Positions 1 to 5,671 of a stretch of 13,948 nt of DNA are shown in pieces. Origin of the DNA: Gammaproteobacteria bacterium (GTDB taxonomy: Bacteria; Pseudomonadota; Gammaproteobacteria; Pseudomonadales; Pseudohongiellaceae). Location of the stretch: assembly GCA_947377625.1 (NCBI GenBank), contig CANCGR010000021.1, positions 1 to 13,948 of the forward strand, given 5' to 3'. The notes beneath the pieces are model-generated. The model did not search any database and was not told the origin of the DNA. It saw only the letters and a program-made list of their open reading frames with translations. Every line of letters starts with the position of its first letter. The first letter of the stretch is position 1. Both the position numbers and the translations under genes were made by a program.

Positions 1-250
1 CGGTCGCAATCTGCATTCCTTCCCTGCGCATGTGCACGTCGTGTGCGGCCAGCTGCAAGCCATGCAGAAAGCTGACTTCCAGCGGCCCGCTGATTTCAAT
101 GTCGAGCGAAAATGAGGCGGAGAGGGTTTTTTCCAGATGATGCTTGTAGGTAGCCGACTGCAAAACCAGCAGCAGTATAACGGCCGCCGGAATCAGCAGT
201 GCGAAACCAACGTAGCCGATGTAACGAAGCACTTTGACGAATTTATTCAT
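1..250 (-). CDS. AsmA-like protein, N-terminal fragment (runs off left edge)
   Basis: I translated this by hand from the ATG at 248-250 towards the left edge; the frame stays open for 83 codons and leaves the window. It begins MNKFVKVLRYIGYVGF, followed by one long hydrophobic segment (about residues 9-31). Next comes a polar stretch resembling the AsmA N-terminus: a KHHLEKTLSASF segment, an 'isGPLEVSF' strand and an 'LQLAAHDVHM' strand, like the 'G-x-L-x-L-S-x-x-P-x-L-x-L-x-D-V' pattern of that family. AsmA-like proteins are inner-membrane-anchored, mostly periplasmic proteins linked to lipid transport and outer-membrane assembly. No good Shine-Dalgarno is visible, and no in-frame start lies upstream before a stop. 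It is divergent from the exported protein at 419. The family call rests on about 80 residues, so it is moderate. Confidence 0.6.
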   Translation of the reverse strand, partial: MNKFVKVLRYIGYVGFALLIPAAVILLLVLQSATYKHHLEKTLSASFSLDIEISGPLEVSFLHGLQLAAHDVHMRREGMQIAT

Positions 251-418
251 GGCGTATGCCCGGGCAAGCGCATAGTCAACAGTGACTTGTGCGGTTGGCC
301 CAGTAAGTGAATGTGAGGGTGATTAGAAGCTGTCGGCAAGGCGCAGTCGGTGGGCAAGCGCACATATATGGCGAGGCGGCCGGAGTAAAGTCAGCGCTTC
401 GCAACACGGGCATGGGCA

Positions 419-1327
419 ATGAAATTTACCTGGAAGAAAATTCTGCACCATGTGCCTTTGGCGAGTGCCTTCGTTTGCATGGCGGCGGTTGCTGCCAATG
501 AAGAGGCAGCTGCGTCATTGCTGGAAAAATACAGTCTGCTGGAAGGGCGCTTGCATCAAAACCAGTTCAAGCAGCCGGTGGTGCTGGATTCAACCGAAAC
601 CGGCAACCTGATCACCGGCGAAATTTACGCGGTGATCAAGCACCCTTTTGCCGAAGTCAGCCAGGGCCTCAACAGCCCCGACCACTGGTGCGATGTGCTG
701 TCACTGCACATCAACACCAAATACTGCCGAGCGGTGGTGGTGAGCGGCTCCAGCATTCTCAAAGTCAATTTTGGCAAAAAGACCCCGCAGCGCCTGCAGG
801 ATGCTGCCAGAGTTGAATTTGCCTACACCACAGTGGCGTCGACCGCGTCGTACCTGAACCTGACTTTGGATGCGAAACAAGGTGCGCTTGGCACCAGTGA
901 CTATCACATTGAGTTCGAGGCAGCGCCACTGCCAAACGACAACACGTTTCTGCATTTCACCTACTCGTATTCAATCAACTTTGCCGCACGCTTCGCGATG
1001 AGAACCTATCTGGCAACCATTGGCAGCAACAAGGTGGGTTTCACCGTCACCGGCATGGACAGCAGCGGGAATCCGCAATTTATCAGCGGCGTGCGCGGCA
1101 TCATGGAGCGCAATACGATGCGTTACTATCTGGCGATTGACAGTTTTTTTGCTACGAGTTCGCCGTTGCCAGCTGTGCAGCTGGAGCAGAGATTGCAAAG
1201 CTGGTTCGCTGCGGTCGAAGAGTATCCCGCTCAATTGCATGAGCTGGACGCAGCGGAGTACTTCTCAATGAAACGTGCTGAAAGAGTGCGTCAGCAAGCG
1301 GATGATCCGGCAATACTGCCTCAGTAA
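419..1327 (+). CDS. Unrecognised exported protein, 302 aa
   Basis: I do not recognise the family. The protein opens with a typical Sec signal peptide: basic MKFTWKK, then a hydrophobic core, with likely cleavage near residues 25-27 (AAVAA-NE). The mature part is a mixed alpha/beta polypeptide of about 275 residues with no further membrane segment, so it is probably periplasmic or secreted. A 'HWCDVLSLHINTKYC' segment puts two cysteines in the mature protein that could form a disulfide. A polarity pattern loosely like START/SRPBCC-type lipid-binding folds is possible but not shown. No strong Shine-Dalgarno precedes the ATG; the start was chosen because it gives the signal peptide. Its last 176 bases overlap, antisense, the 3' end of the FNR gene, which is convergent. 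The reading frame is convincing; the function is unknown. Confidence 0.75.
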   Translation: MKFTWKKILHHVPLASAFVCMAAVAANEEAAASLLEKYSLLEGRLHQNQFKQPVVLDSTETGNLITGEIYAVIKHPFAEVSQGLNSPDHWCDVLSLHINTKYCRAVVVSGSSILKVNFGKKTPQRLQDAARVEFAYTTVASTASYLNLTLDAKQGALGTSDYHIEFEAAPLPNDNTFLHFTYSYSINFAARFAMRTYLATIGSNKVGFTVTGMDSSGNPQFISGVRGIMERNTMRYYLAIDSFFATSSPLPAVQLEQRLQSWFAAVEEYPAQLHELDAAEYFSMKRAERVRQQADDPAILPQ

Positions 1328-2039
1328 GGCTCAGTTTTTCCAGTTGGGCAGGATCACTGATCAACAAATCCCGCCCGTGTATGTGGATGATGTTGGCTCG
1401 GTGCAACCCGCCAAAGGTGCGGCTTACGGTTTCCAGCGTGAGGCCAAGAAAGTTGGCTATGTCCATGCGCGACATGGGCAAGCGATAACTCAGGGAGGAG
1501 TAGTTGCGAACCCCAAACCGCCTGGAAAGACTTACCAGCAAAGTGGCAATTCTGGCAGCGGCTTTTTGCTTGCCCAGCGAGAACATGATTTTAAAATCGG
1601 TGGCTATCTGGCAACCCATCAGCTTGAACAAGTGCTGCTGCAAGGCCGGTATTTTTTGCGCCAATTCCACCAAAGGCTGGAAGGGAATTCTGCAGGCAGT
1701 TGAGGTTTCCATAGCCACTACATTGCTGCCATGCGAATTGGAGCCAATGCCGTCAAAGCCGGTTATTTCACCCGGCAAATAAAATCCGGTGATATGTTCA
1801 ACCCCGTCTGTGTCAATGATGAAGGTTTTAATCGAGCCGGAATGCACGGCGAAAATAGAGGTGAAATTTTCACCGTCGCTGTAAAGATGTTCTCCCGCAT
1901 GGATCACTTTGCTGCGCTGAATGATCGCATCCAGTTTATGGATGTCGCGGCTGTCCATGGCCACCGGCAGGCACAAATGCCGGTGTTGGCATTCACTGCA
2001 GGAATGTTTGTGATTACCGGGCGCGAATGGGGCTTGCAT
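1152..2039 (-). CDS. fnr: FNR/ANR-type oxygen-sensing transcriptional regulator with extended C-terminus
   Basis: This is a Crp/Fnr-superfamily activator of the [4Fe-4S] FNR class, which controls the anaerobic/microaerobic switch. With the start at 2039 (AGGA nine bases upstream) the protein has 295 residues. The N-terminal cluster motif C14-x2-C17-x5-C23 and the distal cysteine C116 (in METSTACRIPF) match the four iron-sulfur ligands of E. coli FNR. A cyclic-nucleotide-binding-type beta-roll follows (about 35-150). The helix-turn-helix 'DIANFLGLTLETVSRTF' carries the E-x2-S-R recognition residues (E203, S206, R207) typical of TTGAT-N4-ATCAA binding. FNR proteins are usually about 240-250 aa. 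Here the domain ends near residue 237, and about 58 more residues are read antisense through the neighbouring exported-protein gene. A GTG at 2070-2072 would add 11 residues but is less likely. Confidence 0.92.
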   Translation of the reverse strand: MQAPFAPGNHKHSCSECQHRHLCLPVAMDSRDIHKLDAIIQRSKVIHAGEHLYSDGENFTSIFAVHSGSIKTFIIDTDGVEHITGFYLPGEITGFDGIGSNSHGSNVVAMETSTACRIPFQPLVELAQKIPALQQHLFKLMGCQIATDFKIMFSLGKQKAAARIATLLVSLSRRFGVRNYSSLSYRLPMSRMDIANFLGLTLETVSRTFGGLHRANIIHIHGRDLLISDPAQLEKLSLTEAVLPDHPLADALFQHVSLRSTPLRPAHAIERDTLRPQRTSFAISAPAAQLATANS

Positions 2040-2066
2040 GGTGTGGCATCCTGTCAGATTCGCGAC

Positions 2067-2094
2067 CCACACCCTGAATGATTTCAGGATGTGG
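2067..2094 (-). terminator. Hairpin between the OmpA-lipoprotein gene and fnr
   Basis: The arms are 2067-2078 and 2083-2094, a 12-bp stem with a 4-base loop. The single imperfect pair is C-A when read on the plus strand but a G-U wobble on the minus strand, so the structure belongs to the minus-strand transcript. It sits just after the OmpA-lipoprotein stop and before the fnr start. There is no downstream U-run, so it may be a weak terminator or a stabilising 3' structure. Confidence 0.5.
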
Positions 2095-2125
2095 ACGGAC
2101 GAGCGGGTGTACTAACGCGAACAAC

Positions 2126-3181
2126 TTACCGGGCAGGGTTGGAGATGATGACCTCAACGCGGCGATTCTGCTGCCGGCCGGTGTCGGTGTCGTTGCTGGC
2201 GATCGGGCTGTTTTCTCCCATGCCTGATGCAGAAATACGCGAGCTATTGACGCCACGGTTTACCAGGTAGGACTGCACAGACGACGCACGACGTTGCGAC
2301 AAGCTCTGGTTGGAACTCTCGGTGCCGACAGTGTCAGTGTGCCCTTCAACCAGCGCAGTGCGGGTATCGTAGCGTTTGAGGAAGGCGGCCAGTCGGTCGA
2401 GGTTGTCGGGTGTGCCACCGCGCAGGTCGGATTTGCCGGTTTCAAACAGCACATCGCCGAGCGTGACTACCAGGCCACGGTCAGTATTGCGGCCGTTGAG
2501 TTCAGCGATCTGACGCTGCAGCTCTGCCGTCTCGGCTCTGGCAGCGGCGGTATCCTGACGTGCGAGATCAGTCTGGTTGCGGGCATTGTTGGCATCGGTG
2601 CGGGCAACATCGGCATCGCCGCGCGCTGCTGCGCTTTGATCCTGGGCGGCAGTGGCATCATTGCGAGCCAGATCAGCATCGCTGCGGGCGGCGGCAGTCT
2701 GGTTCTGCGCAACTGAGGTGGCAGCTTGCGCAGCAGTAGCATCGCTGCGGGCATTTTTGGCATCAGCGCGTGCACGGTCAGCTTCCAGCGTGCGTGATTG
2801 CAGGCGGGCAGCTTCACTTTGCGCACTCAGATCCTTGCGCTGGTCTTCATAGAAACGGCTTTGTGCCCATGAAGTGGCGATATCAACTTTCTGGCCGGCG
2901 ATGGTAACCAGATGTTGGGTCAGCACCGGATCACGGTTTGAACCTTCCGCAGCGGTAACGGCAATGTCAGCGTCACGGATTTCAATTGGCGCGCGACTGG
3001 CCAGGTTGCTGTTGGCTTGCAGTGAGGTCAAACGACTGCGGGCTGCAACAGCACCCTCAGAAGGTTTTACTGTTGATGCGCAGGCAGTCAGCATGAGGGC
3101 AGCGGCAGCGATTGCGATGAGAGCGGTCAGCGGCCGCGGTTGTTTGGCTATTGGTTGAATATTGTTGGCTGCAGTTTTCAT
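2126..3181 (-). CDS. OmpA-family peptidoglycan-binding lipoprotein with heptad-repeat coiled coil
   Basis: This 351-residue envelope protein has a lipoprotein signal peptide with lipobox LTAC (lipidated Cys34). A DUF4398-like helical region follows (about 38-130). Next is an alanine-rich array of 13 seven-residue units (137-227), most of the form A-R/Q-x-D/Q-x-x-x, and then a C-terminal OmpA domain (about 236-348). The OmpA domain keeps the diaminopimelate-binding pair D283 (GHTDTVG) and R298 (LSQRRAS), plus the closing GRQQNRRVEVII. It is expected to sit in the outer membrane by its lipid and to bind peptidoglycan across a coiled-coil spacer. It overlaps the upstream DUF4398 lipoprotein gene by ATGA (3178-3181), which implies translational coupling and a joint role. 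Similar DUF4398-OmpA pairs are common in proteobacteria, so the family call is firm; the physiological role is inferred. Confidence 0.92.
   Translation of the reverse strand: MKTAANNIQPIAKQPRPLTALIAIAAAALMLTACASTVKPSEGAVAARSRLTSLQANSNLASRAPIEIRDADIAVTAAEGSNRDPVLTQHLVTIAGQKVDIATSWAQSRFYEDQRKDLSAQSEAARLQSRTLEADRARADAKNARSDATAAQAATSVAQNQTAAARSDADLARNDATAAQDQSAAARGDADVARTDANNARNQTDLARQDTAAARAETAELQRQIAELNGRNTDRGLVVTLGDVLFETGKSDLRGGTPDNLDRLAAFLKRYDTRTALVEGHTDTVGTESSNQSLSQRRASSVQSYLVNRGVNSSRISASGMGENSPIASNDTDTGRQQNRRVEVIISNPAR
2501..2773 (-). repeat. In-frame 21-bp repeat array encoding 13 heptads
   Basis: These bases encode residues 137-227 of the OmpA-family lipoprotein. The unit is seven codons, usually Ala-Arg-x-Asp-Ala or Ala-Gln-x-Gln, so the DNA shows a degenerate 21-bp periodicity. 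Twelve units start with Ala and the last with Leu (LQRQIAE). The pattern predicts a continuous alanine-zipper coiled coil. Confidence 0.75.
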
Positions 3182-3591
3182 TGTACGGTTCCTGTATTAC
3201 GTTGCATTTCCTGTTTGAGGGTGTCGATGCTTTTCTGCATCTCGTCGTTAACGGCCTTGGCTTTCACTACTTCGGCTTTGGCAGAGGCAAGCTCGGCACT
3301 GACGCGCGATTCATCGGCCAATTGACGGGCCTGCTCCATCTTTTCGTTGTGCACGGCAGTGTGGGCAGCGGCCAGTTTCTCGCGGGCCTGGTTCAGCTCA
3401 ACCGACGCGTAATCGGCAACACGCGCCTGCTCGGCTTTGGTAATGGCCAGTTCAGCCGCCTGCAGATTCTGGGTAGGGGGCATGGGAGTGCTGGAACACG
3501 CAGGCAGCGTGAACAGCAGCGTGCCACCCAGTATCAGCAACAGTGCCGTCTGTGTGGTTTTCAACTTGGTGCCAGGTATCAGTTTTAACAT
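3178..3591 (-). CDS. DUF4398-domain lipoprotein
   Basis: A 137-residue predicted lipoprotein. The signal peptide ends in lipobox LPAC with Cys32, followed by a short SSTPMPPTQ linker. The rest is a helical, charged, alanine-rich domain typical of DUF4398: it begins LQAAELAITKAEQARVA and continues through repeated A-R/E-x-L-A-x-A patterns with high coiled-coil propensity. The start at 3591 was chosen because it gives the signal peptide and has GAGG nine bases upstream; longer in-frame extensions would bury the signal peptide. The stop codon overlaps the start of the OmpA-family lipoprotein gene, so the two are almost certainly co-translated. Both proteins share the same kind of helical region, suggesting they pair in the periplasm. 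The domain's biochemical function is not known. Confidence 0.87.
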   Translation of the reverse strand: MLKLIPGTKLKTTQTALLLILGGTLLFTLPACSSTPMPPTQNLQAAELAITKAEQARVADYASVELNQAREKLAAAHTAVHNEKMEQARQLADESRVSAELASAKAEVVKAKAVNDEMQKSIDTLKQEMQRNTGTVQ

Positions 3592-3659
3592 GGGGCTTGT
3601 CCTCAGGAAAAAATGCAGCGGCATTTGGCGCCCTGCACTGCGGCAGTGAGCACCGCATG

Positions 3660-3686
3660 TGAAAAGCAATGAGTGACCACACTCAT
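3660..3686 (-). terminator. Putative terminator after the DUF3185 gene
   Basis: A perfect 7-bp stem (arms 3669-3675 and 3680-3686, loop of four) begins at the DUF3185 stop codon. On the minus strand it is followed by TGCTTTTC, a short U-rich tract. It would separate the small membrane-protein unit from the DUF4398-OmpA pair. Confidence 0.5.
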
Positions 3687-3904
3687 CACAGGATTTTTTT
3701 GTTGCTCAATAACAGGGCGCAACCAATCACGATGCCGCCAATGCTTACCCATATGGGCACGTTGACCGATTTGTTTTCATCAATCGACAAGCTCAAGGGG
3801 CCAACTTCGGTGTGATGGGTTTTGGTGTAGGTGAAGCCGCCATAGGCCAGCCCCAGCGTGCCCGCTACGATCAAGCCGATTGCAATAAGTTTGTTTAATT
3901 CCAC
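3686..3904 (-). CDS. DUF3185 family small membrane protein
   Basis: A 72-residue protein with two transmembrane helices (about 6-25 and 50-67) and an extracytoplasmic-type loop containing 'THHTEVGPLSLSIDENKSVNVP'. Length, two-helix layout and the 'LIVAGTLGLAYGGFTYTK' first helix match DUF3185 proteins found in many proteobacteria. It starts with GTG, preceded by a strong AAAGGAG seven bases upstream. It follows the lmo0937-type gene by only 12 bases, whose stop runs into this ribosome-binding site, so the two form one transcript. The function is unknown; the context suggests a membrane-stress or stationary-phase role. Confidence 0.85.
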   Translation of the reverse strand: MELNKLIAIGLIVAGTLGLAYGGFTYTKTHHTEVGPLSLSIDENKSVNVPIWVSIGGIVIGCALLLSNKKIL

Positions 3905-3916
3905 GGTGAATCTCCT

Positions 3917-4063
3917 TTAAAGCTTTCTGCCCTGGATAACGCGGATCAGCACTACCACGATCGCGATTACCAGGAGAATGTGAATGAATCCGCCCAAGGT
4001 GTAGGACGAAACCAGTCCCAAGCCCCAAAGCACCAGTAACAAGATTGCGATTGTTTCCAACAT
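3917..4063 (-). CDS. lmo0937-family 48-residue membrane protein
   Basis: I found this by translating the gap by eye. It starts at ATG 4061-4063, preceded by AGAAGA at a good distance, and ends in TAA at 3917-3919. The product begins MLETIAILLLVLWGLGL and ends VLIRVIQGRKL. It has two closely spaced hydrophobic helices broken by 'SSYTLGGFIHI', the signature layout of the lmo0937 small membrane protein family (mostly 45-55 residues). These proteins are widespread, often stress-associated and uncharacterised. It is 12 bases upstream of the DUF3185 gene and clearly co-transcribed with it. The sequence pattern is very typical, so confidence is high despite the tiny size. Confidence 0.88.
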   Translation of the reverse strand: MLETIAILLLVLWGLGLVSSYTLGGFIHILLVIAIVVVLIRVIQGRKL

Positions 4064-4134
4064 AAGAATGTCTTCTGTGGTTTGTTAAGTAGAACTGTGA
4101 AACAGCATCCTGAACAAAAACAAAACCACCTTCT

Positions 4135-4148
4135 GTTCGATAGCGAAC
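4135..4148 (-). terminator. Weak hairpin after the YqjK-like gene
   Basis: GTTCG-ATAG-CGAAC forms a perfect 5-bp stem seven bases beyond the stop of the YqjK-like gene. On the minus strand a T-rich stretch (GGTTTTGTTTTTG) lies about ten bases further on. It could be a weak terminator or attenuating structure between the two small-gene groups. Confidence 0.3.
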
Positions 4149-4154
4149 CTTGCG

Positions 4155-4388
4155 CTACAAAGATTTGAAGCCAGCGCTGGCCAGAATGTAGCGCAGCAGT
4201 TGCGGAAATATTTCGGTAGCAACCAGAAAGCCCAGGCTGCTGCGCTGCGTCAAAAGCCGCATGGTCAGACTGCGCGGAAATTCATTCTGGCTGTCTGCAG
4301 CAAGAGTTAGTTGTTCGGCCAGAATCACGCGTTGATTCTGCAAACGCAGTCGCAATACCTGGCGCTGTTCAAGCAAGGAAGTTGTCAT
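4155..4388 (-). CDS. YqjK-like small protein, 77 aa
   Basis: A 77-residue basic protein whose N-terminal half is an amphipathic helix rich in Gln, Arg and Leu (LLEQRQVLRLRLQNQRVILAEQL). This resembles the N-terminus of E. coli YqjK. The second half contains a moderately hydrophobic stretch (FLVATEIFPQLLRYILASAGF), possibly one weak membrane helix. The ATG overlaps the stop of the YqjE-like gene (ATGA, 4385-4388), so translation is coupled. Its place as third gene after DUF883 and YqjE-like genes mirrors the enterobacterial yqjD-yqjE-yqjK order, and much of the assignment rests on that synteny. The function is unknown in any organism I can name. Confidence 0.65.
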   Translation of the reverse strand: MTTSLLEQRQVLRLRLQNQRVILAEQLTLAADSQNEFPRSLTMRLLTQRSSLGFLVATEIFPQLLRYILASAGFKSL

Positions 4389-4774
4389 GCGCCTTCACCC
4401 AATTTGTGCCGGATCAACGCCACATCAGCGCCGAGTTCGGCCCGGGTGTCAGCGAAGGCCAGCTTGCCAAGTGCGGCCAGCGTGCAAAAACGGTAAGCGG
4501 CCACCAGAGTGAGTACGCAGTAGAAGAAGGTCAGCGCGAGCAATACCGGTATCTGGTATTGCGTGCCCCAACTGTAGATCAGTGCCAGGGCACTGATCGA
4601 CATCAGGCTCATGAACAGGCACACCGTGCCTGCCAGTAGCGCTATCAGCATACGCATCAGCCGATATTTTTCTTCGGCCCACTCCACCTTGATCAGTTCG
4701 CCGTGCAATACCGCCTGCGCCAGAAAGGCGCCGGCTGCAGAGCGGAACAGTTGGCTAAGTGGAAGCGGGTTCAT
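4385..4774 (-). CDS. YqjE-like (phage holin family) inner-membrane protein
   Basis: A 129-residue protein. An N-terminal amphipathic region (MNPLPLSQLFRSAAGAFLAQ, then LIKVEWAEEKYRL) is followed by two transmembrane helices (about 43-67 and 75-97) and a cytoplasmic tail ending ALIRHKLGEGA. The E-x-x-E-K-x-R-L segment just before the first helix and the two-helix hairpin match the YqjE/DUF1469 family, often labelled 'phage holin family' although it is a chromosomal membrane protein. The start at 4774 was chosen because it overlaps the DUF883 stop (ATGA, 4771-4774); a longer form from 4837 would read back through the DUF883 gene. The role is probably with the YqjD-like protein at the inner membrane in stationary phase, which is inferred. 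Confidence 0.85.
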   Translation of the reverse strand: MNPLPLSQLFRSAAGAFLAQAVLHGELIKVEWAEEKYRLMRMLIALLAGTVCLFMSLMSISALALIYSWGTQYQIPVLLALTFFYCVLTLVAAYRFCTLAALGKLAFADTRAELGADVALIRHKLGEGA

Positions 4775-5076
4775 CGGCGTGCAAACAACAAGCCGAGCAA
4801 GATGCCTACTGCGGCACCGGCGCCAATGGCTTTCCATGGCTCAGCATGCACTTCGCGATTGACAGTAGCGGCGACCTTGTATGCATCGTTGGCAATGCCG
4901 CCGCTGATGTAGCCTGCCGTTACCTTGGCCGCCGCCACGCGTTCGCGCAATTTTTCCTTGGCATGCGACAACTCATCGCCGGTAAGCGTAGCGGTTTGTT
5001 TCAGCAGTGTTTCGATATCTGCGAGGAAATCATGAAATTCATTGGAGATTGCATTGGTTCTGTCCGGGTTTTGCAT
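4771..5076 (-). CDS. DUF883 family protein (YqjD/ElaB-like)
   Basis: A 101-residue protein with the standard DUF883 layout. A long charged amphipathic helix (about 10-75, including 'FLADIETLLKQTATLTGDEL' and 'KEKLRERVAAAK') is followed by one C-terminal glycine-rich transmembrane helix (GAGAAVGILLGLLFARR). In E. coli the related YqjD and ElaB are tail-anchored inner-membrane proteins that bind ribosomes in stationary phase. The start at 5076 fits the family length and has AGGA upstream; the frame stays open further upstream, but that stretch does not look like family sequence. It is the first gene of the minus-strand block and divergent from the BON lipoprotein gene, so its promoter must lie in 5077-5302. 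Confidence 0.9.
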   Translation of the reverse strand: MQNPDRTNAISNEFHDFLADIETLLKQTATLTGDELSHAKEKLRERVAAAKVTAGYISGGIANDAYKVAATVNREVHAEPWKAIGAGAAVGILLGLLFARR

Positions 5077-5302
5077 GGTTCGATCCTGTGTGTATGAATG
5101 AAGGAGGCGCAAAAGTAATACCCACAGGCGCACTCGTCTGTGCGGAAACAGACATGGAAATAATTTGATCAATGTGTGATGGCGTACAGAGCGATGCTCC
5201 GCCGGGCAGTATGTTTGCCGCCACTGGATCTGAACACGAACCCCTCGTGCAGCCAGAGACTCTTTAACCAATTTTCCCATTCAATAGTCACGGAGACTTA
5301 AC
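5077..5302. promoter_or_regulatory. Divergent intergenic region between DUF883 and BON genes
   Basis: These 226 bases separate two outward-reading stress-type genes and must hold both promoters. I see no confident -35/-10 pair and no full FNR box. A palindrome TTGATCAA (5165-5172) is present but lacks the 4-base spacer of an FNR site. GGAG (5292-5295) is the BON gene's ribosome-binding site. Confidence 0.45.
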
Positions 5303-5614
5303 ATGAAAACTTCCAACAAATTTGCCGCCCTTGCCATGACCTGCGCTGTTCTGCTTGCTACCAGTTGCGCGTCTTCCAGCCACGATTCAAGCACTGGCGA
5401 AAAACTGGATGACACCGTCATCACCACCAAAGTAAAGGCCGCCATTTTCAATGACGCTGATTTGAAATCTGCCGAAATCACCGTTGTTACCTACAAAGGT
5501 GTAGTGCAGTTAAGCGGCTTTGTGACTGACCCGAAAGAAATTGCCGAAGCCGCCAAAGTGTCGCGCGCTGTCAAAGGCGTGGTCTCCGTGAAAAACGACT
5601 TGATCAAAAGATAA
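5303..5614 (+). CDS. BON-domain lipoprotein (OsmY-like)
   Basis: A 103-residue predicted periplasmic lipoprotein. The signal peptide ends LLATSC, placing the lipidated cysteine at residue 22, and is followed by a serine-rich linker. A single BON domain occupies about residues 36-103: 'KLDDTVITTKVKAAIFNDADLKS', the conserved 'VVTYKGVVQLSGFV' beta-hairpin with its central glycine, and 'VKGVVSVKNDL'. BON domains bind phospholipid surfaces, and OsmY-type proteins are induced by osmotic or stationary-phase stress. A GGAG seven bases upstream supports the start. The OmpA gene follows 57 bases later with no hairpin between, so the two may be co-transcribed. Substrate and partner are unknown. Confidence 0.92.
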   Translation: MKTSNKFAALAMTCAVLLATSCASSSHDSSTGEKLDDTVITTKVKAAIFNDADLKSAEITVVTYKGVVQLSGFVTDPKEIAEAAKVSRAVKGVVSVKNDLIKR

Positions 5615-5671
5615 TTTGCCCAGCCTGTTTAAAAACAATTCACACAACCTTTTTTACATTTGGAGAAATGC

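Noticed and set aside
1275..1703. Plus-strand frames opposite fnr (1275-1703, 1504-1782, 1731-2081)
   Set aside because: Antisense to the cysteine motif and helix-turn-helix of FNR; no coherent protein features.
4385..4774. YqjE-like protein as a phage holin and sign of a prophage
   Set aside because: The 'holin' label is a family name only; there are no endolysin, spanin, integrase or structural phage genes nearby, and the YqjD/E/K-like order is chromosomal.
5165..5172. TTGATCAA palindrome in the DUF883/BON intergenic region as an FNR site
   Set aside because: The two half-sites run together; a real FNR box needs four bases between TTGAT and ATCAA.
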